In this document: in pieces, positions 54,601 to 64,000 of the stretch
Position numbering within the stretch: the first letter of the stretch is position 1
Layout: every line of letters begins with the position of its first letter
Source: Chaenocephalus aceratus
Taxonomy: Eukaryota > Chordata > Actinopteri > Perciformes > Channichthyidae
Length of the DNA: 64,000 nt
Assembly: GCA_023974075.1 (NCBI GenBank)
Contig: CM043787.1
Coordinates: 39,280,370 to 39,344,369 of the forward strand
Direction: 5' to 3'
Position numbers and translations under genes: made by a program
Notes under the pieces: model-generated
The model's database searches: none
The model's input: the letters and a program-made list of their open reading frames with translations, nothing else
What the model was told of the DNA's origin: nothing

Positions 54601-57340
54601 TTCATTTGACTTTGTTTTGTTCTAACACACATCACTTTTTCCATACACTGTTCTTAATAAGTAATAGGCTACCAAGCTTTCCGTTGTCACCCTGCCTCTC
54701 CAAATGCAAAACTGTCAATAAAAAGTATGCAATAATGCAATTACAGCTGAAAAAGTACTTGGGTGTGTGTTTTTTTTATATATATTTACCATTCAATAAC
54801 GCAATCGCTGCTGTCTGTCTGTCCCATATAAGAACATGACAGCGCAGCGCAACTATCCTACGGACGTGACTGCCCTGACAGTGACAGCAACATAGCCTGC
54901 TTGTGCTGCCACACTTTCCCCTCAAAATATCGTTAAATAACGAAACTTGTAAATATTGCCAATCCATACAAAGTGTAACCACATCATGTAAATATGAAAG
55001 CAATCTTTAAAAAATAACAGCGTTGGTTTAATCTATGACTATTTTGACCATGTTTGTGCTGTTTTTGCCGTAGAGAAGCATTGCCCCGGAAGTGCGTTTT
55101 GAACTATCCCGGCATACATAAACCACGTGACCGGCTGGCGGCGACATCAAAGAGTGTCGTAACTCTTATCTCTCTATGGCTCTGGTGTGAGCCATCGAGT
55201 GTTTATATTTATCTATGACCTCCACTGTCAGTACAGGAAGTGCACGCTAAGAATTCCAAAATAAAATCACCACTATCAGTACAGTGCCACTTTCCAAACA
55301 GGAAATGCACGCAAATACAAAATAAAATCGGATCGTGACGGATCGTGACACTTAATATAATACATATGTATATGTATATATATATATATACATATATACG
55401 GACATCTTGTATTGTAGTTACTATCAGTACAGCCGCAGCGCCACTTTCAGAACAGGAAATGCACGCAAATACAAAATAAAATCGTACTGACACTTATTAT
55501 ATACATAAAGTATATATAGATGTATATAAAAATAGGGACACCTTGTATTGTTTACTCTCAGTACAGCACCACTTTCCGAACAGGAAATGCACGCTAATAC
55601 AACATAAAATAGCACTGACACTTATTATCTATATATATCTATATAGATATATATATTTATTTATATATATAAATACGACATCTTGTATTTTAGTTACACC
55701 CGCTAGACAACAGTGGAAGGTTCGAGAAACAACCGTGTTTGCCGGGTGCACCGCGGCGGAGGTGGAGAGGTTCCAGCTGGGAACCTCCACCCCGCTGCGG
55801 GACCCGTGGGACCCCTGGACGGTGCGTCTTGGTCACGCTTCATGTCGGCCGGCGCGGAGGCCCTCCGACAGTGGGTCGCGTTTGCCATTCGATCAGTGAG
55901 AGGAGAAAAATGCAACAACAATTGTCAAAATCCGTTAATATATGGAGGAGTGTGGGGGGGGCTGGACACAGGCCGTGGGGGGACACCCGAGACCGGGCAA
56001 TGTCCCCGGTAGAAACCGGGTGAAATAACCTAAAAAATAATAAAACCGTGGAAAAAAGTGTCCGAAAATAGGCACTAGTGAGGCGGGCAGAGTCCCCTGT
56101 CAACTCCCATTACATATCTCCATGGTGTCATTTGAGCGAAAAACTTTTACGAGAACCAGGCTGGGGGGGTCAAAAGGGCTTGACCAAGGCCGACCCAAAG
56201 TGCACGGTGGTCGGACTCATCACCTCCGTGATGAGTCTCCATTGTGATTTGAAAACTTCCATCAAACGAGTCCGTCGGTGGGCGGGGAAAAAACGCGTCA
56301 GAATCGTCACTTCCTGTACTGACAGTGGAGGTGTCCTGAGAGTGGAGGTCTGCACCGGAACTGTCCTGAGAGTGGAGGTCTGCAGGCAGGCTCCCATGCT
56401 CTTTTTTGCATGGGAGCCTGCCTGCAGACCTCCATGCGAACCATGCTCTTTTTTGCATGGGAGCCTGCCTGCAGACCTCCACTCTCAGGACAGTTCCGGT
56501 GCAGACCTCCACTCTCAGGACACCTCCACTGTCAGTACAGGAAGTGACGATTCTGACGCGTTTTTTTCCCGCCCACCGAAGGACTCGTTTGATGGAAGTT
56601 TTCAAATCACAATGGAGACTCATCACGGAGGTGATGAGTCCGACCACCGTGCACTTTGGGTCGGCCTTGGTCAAGCCCTTTTGACCCCCCCAGCCTGGTT
56701 CTCGTAAAAGTTTTTCGCTCTATTGACACCAAAGGAGATATGTAACGGGAGTTGACAGGGGACTCTGCCCTCCTCACGAGTGCCTATTTTCGGACACTTT
56801 TTTCCACTTTTCCCCGGTTTTATTATTTTTGAGGTTATTTCACCCGGTTTCTACCGGGGACACTGCCCGGTCTCGGGTGTCACCCCACGGCCTGTGTCCA
56901 GCCCCCCCCCACACTCATCCATATATTAACGGATTTTGACAATTTTTGTTGCATTTCTCTCCTCTCACTGATCGAATGGCAAACGCGACCCACTGTCGGA
57001 GGGCCTCCGCGCCGGCCGATATGAAGTGTGACCAAGACGCACCGTCCAGGGGTCCCACGGGTCCCGCAGCGGGGTGGAGGTTCCCAGCTGGAACCTCTCC
57101 ACCTCCGCCGCGGTGCACCCGACAAACACGGTTGTTTCTCGAACCTTCCACTGTTGTCTAGCGGGTGTAACTAAAATACAAGATGTCGTATTTATATATA
57201 TAAATAATATATATATATATATCTATATAGATAATAAGTGTCAGTGCTATTTTATGTTGTATTTGCGTGCATTTCCTGTTCTGAAAGTGGCGCTGCGGCT
57301 GTACTGATAGTAACTACAATACAAGATGTCCGTATATATC

Positions 57341-57374
<34 letters not shown>

Positions 57375-57732
57375 CATATGTATTATATTAAGTGTCACGA
57401 TTTTATTTTGTATTTGCGTGCATTTCCTATTTGGAAAGTGGCACTGTACTGATAGTGGTGATTTTATTTTGGAATTCTTAGCGTGCACTTCCTGTACTGA
57501 CAGTGGAGGTGTCCTGAGAGTGGAGGTCTGCACCGGAACTGTCCTGAGAGTGGAGGTCTGCAGGCAGACCCCTCTCCTTTTTTGAGAAAAGAGCTATATT
57601 CCTGATTGGCTGGGCGAATTGCAAACCACGCCCCGTAAAACTCCCAAAAGGTTTTGTGAAGCCGCCATTTTATTATCCTCGCATTAGCATTATTAGCATT
57701 AGCCCAGCGCAGAAACGCAGAGAGACTAACTT

Positions 57733-57806
57733 ATGGCAACACAAAATAAAACATGGGAGCGGTGGAGATGAGGAGGTGTCGGCGTTCTGGCGATTTACTC
57801 TGAAGG
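57733..57806 (+). pseudogene. Possible Myb/SANT-like transposon protein start
   Basis: An ATG at 57,733 opens MATQNKTW. In a shifted frame, GDEEVSAF follows. Together these resemble the Myb/SANT-like start of PIF/Harbinger accessory proteins. The frame is broken and short, so this is tentative. Confidence 0.3.
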
Positions 57807-57853
57807 CTTCAGTAGAAGCTGCTGGGACTCCCAGCAGCTTCTACTGAAGCCAA
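57807..57853. repeat. Near-perfect palindrome, 23-bp arms
   Basis: GGCTTCAGTAGAAGCTGCTG begins the left arm. The right arm (57,831-57,853) is its complement with a single base between them. It lies near the right end of the composite. Confidence 0.95.
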
Positions 57854-58108
57854 TCCCCAACTCCGGGGACTTCCGGCCGGGGACTTCCGGCGGCAGTATA
57901 CGCCGTGAAGTGGTTTGCGGTCTGCCAGTAAACCCAAAGCAGAAGAAGAAGAAGAAGTGACGTCAGCGGCTTCATTTGCCTAATCCACCCCCAGGGACTT
58001 TCTCCGGTGTGAACGCGATCTGTACTTAGTTCATGCGAACTAAAGAGTTTGCATGAACTAAGTTCGCATGAACCTTTGTGGGAAAAGTACCGCAGTGTGA
58101 ACGCGGCT

Positions 58109-58460
58109 GAGGGCACGAGATAAGTTTGTGCACGAGATGGAAGGCTGACAGGCAGGTAGGCCATTCAATTATCTGCGGGCCGAGGCAGATCATTGGACTT
58201 GCTTTTTACAGCGCCACGGCTTTCACAGATGAAATATTTGTATATATTTATTGTCAAAGCATTTAATGTATTCATTGCTATCGGGATGTTAAGAGCATTC
58301 CATGGAATATAACAAAAAGTGTTTCTGAAGTGATTTACCGATCCTATTAAACTGATTCGTTACTGAGCGGATATGAGCACCATGTGAAGCTGATTTTCCA
58401 AAATATGATGCTGATTTTTGAAAGATATGTTGTGAAAACAAGTCTTTATTAACAATATTA
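58109..58460. other. Flank between composite element and LINE
   Basis: No gene. It could be the continuation of the dispersed repeat interrupted at 49,159. Confidence 0.4.
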
Positions 58461-58499
58461 GTGTACAACAACATACATCAGAAATATTTATTTACGTTA

Positions 58500-60600
58500 A
58501 AAAGTATTTGGACCATCATGAGACACTGGAAATCCAAACACCATGACGACCTCCATCAGGCTCTCCTCTCCTCTTTCTCTGCTTCGATCTCTCAGGCAAA
58601 AAGCACTTTCTTTCAAGATAAGATCCAATCTTCCTATTCCAATCCCAAAAAACTATTTTCCATCTTCTCCACCCTCTTGGACCCCCCCAAAGCCCCTTCC
58701 CCCTCCTCCCTTTTGTCAAGCGACTTTGTTAACCACTTTGAAAAAAAGGTTGATGATATTCGCTCTTCTTTTTCTGACTCACCTCTACTCACCGCTGGGT
58801 CACCAGACCCTCCTTTCACCCACACACTGACCTCCTTTTCCCCTCTCTCTCCAAGTGAGATTCTTACCCTCATTACCTCTGCCCGCCCCCTACCACCTGT
58901 CCTCTGGACCCTATCCCTTCAAACCTCCTTCAGACTATCGCTCCTGATATTCTACCGTTTCTCTCCCATTTAATCAACACTTCTCTAACTTCTGGTCACT
59001 TTCCAAACAGTCTCAAGGAGGCAAGAGTAAACCCTCCCCTAAAGGAACCCACTCTCAACCCGTCCGATGTTATAAACTACAGGCCTGTCTCTCTCCTCCC
59101 GTTCCTGTCTAAAACACTTGAACACGCTGTCTTTAAACAACTCTCCTGTTATCTCCATCAGAACAACCTTCTGGATCCGCACCAGTCTGGTTTCAAGGCA
59201 GGTCACTCCACAGAAACTGCCCTCCTTGCTGTCACTGAGGAACTGCACACTGCTAAAGCAGCCTCCCTCTCCTCTGTCATCATCCTTCTGGACCTGTCTG
59301 CTGCATTCGACATGGTGAACCATCAGATCCTCCTTCGCACTCTCCAAGAACTTGGAGTTTCAGGCTCTGCACTTTCCCTCATCACCTCATACCTCAAAGA
59401 CCGTACCTACAGGGTAACTTGGTGAGGGTCCGAGTCCGACCCTTGTCAATTAACTACAGGGGTCCCTCAGGGCTCTGTTCTTGGTCCCCTCCTCTTCTCC
59501 TTGTACACAAACTCGCTCGGATCTGTCATTAGCCCGCATGGGTTTTCCTATCATTGCTACGCTGACGACACCCAATTAATTCTGTCCTTTCCCCGTTCAG
59601 AGACCCAGGTCGTCGCACGCATCTCTGCTTGTCAAGCGAACATCTCTCAGTGGATGTCTGCTCACCATCTCAAGCTCAACCTTGACAAGACTGAACTGCT
59701 TTTCCTTCCGGGAAAAGATTGTCCCACTCTTGACCTGACTATCAACATCGGCAACTCTGTTTTTTTCCCCGACTCAGACTGCAAGGAATCTGGGTGTGAT
59801 CCTAGATAACAAACTGTCCTTCACTGCAAACATCGCCAACCCGCTGCTGCAGATACACGCTTTACAACATCAGCAGGATGCGTCCCCAGCTGACCCAGAA
59901 AGCGACGCAGGTTCTGGCCCAGGCTCTCATCATCTCACGCCTAGACTACTGCAACTCCCTCCTGGCTGGTCTACCTGCATGTGCCATCCGACCTCTGCAG
60001 CTCATCCAGAATGCAGCGGCTCGTCTGGTCTTCAACCTTCCTAAATGTTCCCACACCACGCCGCTCCTCCGCTCACTTCACTGGCTTCCGGTAACTGCTA
60101 GAAACCACTTCAAGACAATGGTACTTGCGTACCATGCTGCGAATGGATCTGGCCCTTCCTACATCCAGGACATGGTTAAACTGTACACCCCAGCACGTGC
60201 ATTCCGCTCTGCATCAGCCAAACAACTCGCTGCACCCTCGCTGCCCCAAGTTCCCATCAGCAAAAACACGTGGGTTTTCTATCCTGGCTCCAAAATGGTG
60301 GAATGAGCTCCCCATTGAAATCAGGACAGTAGATAGCTTGCACATCTTCCGGCGCAGACTGAAAACTCATCTCTTTCGACTCCACTTTGAGCGATAGAAT
60401 TACTAACAGAGCACTTATATACTAATAAAGGACTGGCTTATCTAAAGCCAGTTGAGTAGCACTTGTAATTTTTTAGCTCTATGAAACCTGATGTACTTAT
60501 ATGATTCTGTTTTCTTCAAGTTTGTATCTTGTTGGTCGAACACACTTATTGTAAGTCACTTTGGATAAAAGCATCAGCTAAATGCAATGTAATGTAACTT
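58500..60600 (+). mobile_element. L2/CR1-type LINE, 5'-truncated and frame-broken
   Basis: The plus strand encodes pieces of a non-LTR reverse transcriptase: NYRPVSLLPFLSK near 59,070, LDLSAAFD near 59,290, [10 protein letters not shown] near 59,460 and the catalytic CYADDTQL near 59,553. Frameshifts and stops split it, for example near 58,900, 59,424 and 59,775. The 3' end, TGTAAGTCACTTTGGATAAA followed by AATGTAATGTAA, is typical of fish L2 elements. No endonuclease domain was recognised. Confidence 0.9.
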
Positions 60601-60666
60601 AAACTGTCAAGTGAGTTAAACAGCAGTTATTAAGATGAAGTGAATTTATAAATTATGTTATAATGC

Positions 60667-61074
60667 TGTGACGAAGATGGCTTCGTCACTGTGGACTGAC
60701 GGCTTCGGGCTTTGTATAATTTTGCACATGTGTTTTATTTTGAAAAGTGTTCCCTTTCCCCATGTCTGTTGCTGTTGATTGTGTGCACCTGGTGCCCTGT
60801 GTTGTCTCCTCCCCCCCCACCTGTGTCTAATTGCTCCCCCCCACCTGTCTAATTGCTGATTAGTGTGTGTGTATTTAGGCTCTGTTTCCCTGTCTGTTAG
60901 GGGCTGGTAGTGTGTGTGAGATCCTTGTGGTGGCTGGTGACTGTGTTCACGTGGGCAGCAGATTGAGGCATGTGTCATATGTTTATGAGTAATAAATGCC
61001 CACACCGGGTTGTATTTTGGACGTTCTGCCTCTGCCTCCTTGCCTGGTCGGGCCGCTCAACGGTCAGTCTCACA
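60667..61074 (+). mobile_element. Solo LTR
   Basis: A 408-bp segment starts TGTGACGAAG and ends GTCTCACA. It is flanked by a perfect 5-bp duplication AATGC (60,662-60,666 and 61,075-61,079). It has TG...CA ends and an AATAAA at about 60,990. Length and style suggest a Ty3/Gypsy-like LTR. No internal region is attached. Confidence 0.85.
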
Positions 61075-61395
61075 AATGCATTTACAAAAATATATTAATA
61101 TATATTTTTACATTTATTAAACAATGACCAATACAAAATAAACGTTCATTAAAAAAAAAATCTGATATAACTGTTATTAGGAATTAGTTAATGTCTAATA
61201 TTGAATAATTCTTGATTAAGTTTGATAAAATCTGTAACGCATTTTAAAGTGTGTTTAAAAGTGATTTTAACTAATGAGAATGATGGAAAACAACAGCATC
61301 ATCTGATAAAATTAAGGGCCTGCTGCCATCTAGTGGTTGAGTCCTGAATCTCCACCAAAGATTAACCAGCAACAACATCTGAGTAATGTAGGTGT
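61075..61395. other. Spacer, nothing recognised
   Basis: AT-rich DNA between the solo LTR and the BEL/Pao remnant. Confidence 0.5.
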
Positions 61396-64000
61396 AGGAA
61401 GGCCGGTGAGCCAGATTGTACTCTCTCCATAGTGCCTATTCAAGTAAAGTCTAAGAAGGGACATTAAACAATCATAACATATGCCTTCCTGGATCCTGGG
61501 AGTTCAGCATAATTCTGCACGGAGCGGTTGATGAACAGACTGAATCTCAGGGGAAGAAGAACAGACATTCTCCTTCGGACAATGGGTCAGGAGAAAATAG
61601 TTGGAAGTCACATTGTTTCTGACCTGCATGTGGCTGGATTAGACAGCAGTCATTATTGTGAGCTGCCTGACACCTACACCCAGAAAACTATGCCAGTTCA
61701 TTGAGGCAACATTCCTCGTCAGAAAGACCTTCAGAGATGGCCACACCTGAAACATGTAATGATTACTGAGATTGATTCAGATGTGGACCTGTTGATTGGA
61801 ACTAATGTTCCTCAGGCACTGGAGCCATGGGAAGTTATTCGGAGTGTAGACGGAGGCCCATACGCAGTCAAAACTATGCTGGGTTGGACTGTCAATGGAC
61901 CTCTCAGAGGAGACAGAAGTAGTGAAATGACTTGTGGACAGCCAGATGTCACTGTCAATAGGATATCTGTTGCAAACCTTGAAGATCTGTGGAAGCAGCA
62001 GCTAAAGGCTGATTTCCCTGAATGCAGTCAGGATGAGCAGATGGGACCGTCAAGAGAGGACTGTCACTTTATGGAGTACGTCACAAAGTCTGCTAAGTTG
62101 ATGGATGGCCATTACTGTATTGGCTTACCTTTAAGGAAAAGGGATGTTCGTCTGCCAAACAACAGGAGAGTAGCAGAACAACGTACACTGAGCCTCAAGA
62201 GAAGGTTTGATAAAGATGTTTCATTTCATGCTGATTACACCGCTTTCATGAATGACATCCTTTCAAAGGGCTATGCAGAGAAAGTGCCAGTTGTGGATCT
62301 GGAACGCAGTGACGGCAGGGTATGGTATATACCACACCACGGTGTATACCACCCAAAGAAGAAAAAGATCAGGGTCGTATTTGACTGTGCAGCTACATTC
62401 CAGGGAACATCGCTGAATGCGCAGCTCCTACAGGGACCAGATCTTACCAGCACACTGGTTGGAGTCATGACAAGATTCAGAAAGGAACCTGTTGTACTCA
62501 TGGCAGACATTGAAGCCATGTTCCATCAGGTTCAAGTACCAGCTGAGGATTCGGATCTGTTGAGGTTTCTCTGGTGGCCAAATGGAGATCATCATCAGAA
62601 CTTAGAAGAGCACAGAATGGTTGCACATCTGTTTGGAGCTACATCGTCGCCAAGTTGTGCTAGTTTTGCCCTTAGAAAGTGTGCGGAGGACCATCGGGAG
62701 CAGTTCAGTCCCAAAGTAATCAACACTGTCCTGCACAATTTCTATGTTGATGATTGTCTAACATCAGTGGTTTCAGAGGAGGAGGCAGTGGAACTCTATC
62801 ATGACCTTTGTGCACTTTGTGCTCAAGGGGGCTTTCATCTCACAAAGTGGATTAGCAACAGACGTACCGTGCTTGCTGCTATACCTTCAATGGAGAGAGC
62901 GAAAGAAGTTAAGGATCTGGACTTGGATAATGACACACTCCCTGTGGAAAGAGCATTGGGCGTACAGTGGTGTGTTGAGTCAGATGTCTTTAAGTTCAAG
63001 ATCATGATCAAGGACAAACCCATAACCAGAAGAGGGATCCTTTCCATGGTCAGCTCAATATTTGACCCATTAGGAATATTGGCACCTGTGGTCCTATCAG
63101 CCAAGATGATTCTTCAAGACTTGTGCAGAAGAGAACTTGGTTGGGATGATATTATACCAGCCTCAGCTGCACAAGAGTGGAACAATTGGCTGAAGGAGCT
63201 CTGCAATCTCGAAGAGTTTAAAGTTGACAGATGCCTAAAACCGGTGGATTTTGGGGAAGTGACCTCTGCTCAGCTACACCACTTCGCAGATGCAAGCGAA
63301 GACGGCTATGGAACAGTGACTTATCTGTTATTACATAACATCAAAGCACAAGTGCACTGTGTTTTCATTATGGGAAAAGCTAGAGTGGCCCCATTGAAAC
63401 CAATAACCATTCCTCGAATGGAATTGACGGCTGCCGTGGTTGCAAGTCGTATGGGCAAGATGTGTAGGAAGGAGCTGCAAATGCAACTTAAAGACTCCAT
63501 CTTTTGGACTGATAGTACTTCCGTACTGAAGTACATCAGTAATGAGACATTAAGGTTTCGAACCTTCGTCGCAAACAGGGTTTCAAAAATACGCAGCGTA
63601 TCAAATCCATCTCAGTGGAGATATGTTCCCACCGCAAGCAATCCTGCCGACTGGGCTTCCAGGGGAGTCAAAGTGGAAACGCTCCTGAAAGATGACACAT
63701 GGGTGTCTGGACCTCAGTTTCTCACTGGACCTGAAGAACAGTGGCCTGGGAACCCTGATGGCTCTGAAATGGCACCAGAAGACCCTGAGGTCAAGATAAG
63801 TCTGAATGTGAACGCTGTGCAGGTTGAAGAAGAGATGGATGCTGTAACCCGATTGATCAATCACTTCTCTTCTTGGATCCACCTGAAGAAGACAGTTGGT
63901 TGGATCCTTAGGTTGAAAAACCTGCTGCTGTGCCTTAGTCGGAAGAGGAAGCAATTGAGTCTGACTCTTGCTCAGTCTGGCTTGAATAAGGAACAACAAG
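61396..64000 (+). mobile_element. BEL/Pao LTR-retrotransposon pol region, partial
   Basis: One plus-strand frame, extending past the window, encodes a BEL/Pao polyprotein. A protease-like part with AFLDPGSS (the aspartic residue) near 61,483 comes first. Then come KHVMITEIDSDVDLLIG, reverse transcriptase (VVFDCAATF, LMADIEAMF, catalytic FYVDDCLTS at about 62,740) and RNase H (HHFADASEDGYG near 63,283, IPRMELTAA, WTDSTSVL). Stops interrupt it at 61,465, 61,510 and 61,702, all within or just after the protease. From 61,705 to the edge, 765 codons are open. No gag or 5' LTR is visible, so the copy is 5'-truncated or rearranged. Confidence 0.92.

Larger units (their letters stand above)
51062..55184 (-). 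mobile_element. P element C, internally deleted, nested in B
   Basis: This 4,123-bp element has perfect 33-bp terminal inverted repeats (51,062-51,094 and 55,152-55,184, starting CAGAGCCATAGAG). It has a perfect 8-bp target duplication GTGTGAGC (51,054-51,061 and 55,185-55,192). Length of duplication, CA/TG termini and a minus-strand THAP transposase place it in the P superfamily. It sits just inside the right inverted repeat of element B. The perfect ends suggest recent insertion. Confidence 0.92.
49398..55217 (+). mobile_element. P-like DNA transposon B, non-autonomous, interrupted
   Basis: The ends (CATAGATA...GATGGCTCA) match in 28 of 30 positions as inverted repeats. The target duplication is ACCTCCAC (49,390-49,397 and 55,218-55,225). 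The uninterrupted target, CACCTCCACTGTCAG, survives near 56,521 and, inverted, near 57,500, confirming the insertion. Without the nested element it is about 1.69 kb. Further imperfect inverted similarity extends about 180 bp inside, for example CAAACGGTTTGG near 49,568 and its complement near 50,915. The 8-bp duplication, CA...TG ends and a THAP exon indicate the P superfamily. Confidence 0.85.
49325..57576. repeat. Long palindrome of two foldback-like units, interrupted
   Basis: Arm 1 is 49,325-49,397 plus 55,226-56,399; arm 2 is 56,455-57,576 in reverse complement. About 55 bp separate them at the centre. Arm 1 is split by the element at 49,398-55,217. Both ends and the centre carry the same module, with GCAGACCTCCACTCTCAGG twice, so each arm alone looks like a transposon with about 75-bp inverted ends. 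Arm 1 has three tandem units of about 140 bp (55,273-55,697); arm 2 has about two. Plus- and minus-strand frames here mirror each other and are not genes. Confidence 0.85.
49160..58108. mobile_element. Composite element with perfect 57-bp terminal inverted repeats
   Basis: Bases 49,160-49,216 and 58,052-58,108 are exact reverse complements (57 bp, starting AGCCGCGTTCACACTGCGG). A further shared block, GATCGCGTTCACACC, lies just inside both ends, offset by an extra segment on the right. No clear target duplication flanks it (CCAAT on the left, GAGGG on the right). It contains a small hairpin (49,279-49,310), a large palindrome, two nested P-type elements and, near the right end, a broken frame resembling a Myb/SANT-like start. 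A PIF/Harbinger or ISL2EU relative is possible; the superfamily is unproven. Confidence 0.75.

Noticed and set aside
55273..55697. CRISPR-like or satellite array
   Set aside because: Only three diverged units of about 140 bp, eukaryotic context, and part of a transposon arm.
56078..56707. Long mirrored open frames on both strands (to 209 residues)
   Set aside because: They arise because the palindrome repeats the same sequence on both strands, and no protein family is recognisable.
49150..58115. Target-site duplication for the outer composite
   Set aside because: Flanks CCAAT and GAGGG were tested at 2, 3, 4, 5 and 8 bp around the inverted repeats and do not match.

Overview
The window is vertebrate nuclear DNA, almost certainly from a teleost fish. 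The genes are split by GT-AG introns, and gene order matches vertebrate blocks. Repeats are fish-like: an L2/CR1-type LINE, a BEL/Pao element, hAT-like MITEs, long CA tracts and P-type DNA transposons. Percomorph origin is a guess; the species cannot be read from the sequence.

Part 1, about 1-25,040, is the block found at human 1q42: the 3' end of abcb10 (+), acta1 (+, complete, with CArG boxes and a TATA box), ccsap (+) and rab4a (-). Gene order and relative strands match human, except that NUP133, which lies between ABCB10 and ACTA1 in human, is not seen. Part 2, about 26,240-48,100, corresponds to human 6q27: phf10 (+), psmb1 (+) and tbp (+). Between psmb1 and tbp sits an intron-poor psmc3 (-), head to head with tbp across a compact promoter. 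The cellular roles are mitochondrial ABC transport, sarcomeric actin, spindle/cilium microtubules, recycling endosomes, PBAF chromatin remodelling, the proteasome core and its ATPase ring, and basal transcription.

Two otherwise well-conserved genes, ccsap and phf10, each carry a single apparent +1 frameshift in a three-base homopolymer. Assembly error is the simplest explanation, but real lesions are possible.

Part 3, about 49,000-64,000, is almost entirely mobile DNA. An 8.9-kb composite (49,160-58,108) is bounded by perfect 57-bp inverted repeats. Inside it lies a long palindrome, two inverted copies of a roughly 1.2-kb foldback-like unit. A P-like element with a THAP exon remnant (49,398-55,217, TSD ACCTCCAC) interrupts one palindrome arm. 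A second P element (51,062-55,184, perfect 33-bp TIRs, TSD GTGTGAGC) lies inside the first. The second element keeps the DNA-binding and C-terminal parts of a transposase but has lost the catalytic middle, as in Drosophila KP elements. An L2-type LINE, a solo LTR with TSD AATGC and a BEL/Pao pol region running off the window edge follow.

Exon boundaries were placed by eye from splice sites and protein homology. UTR ends and transcription starts are estimates. Family assignments come from memory of protein families, not from database searches.
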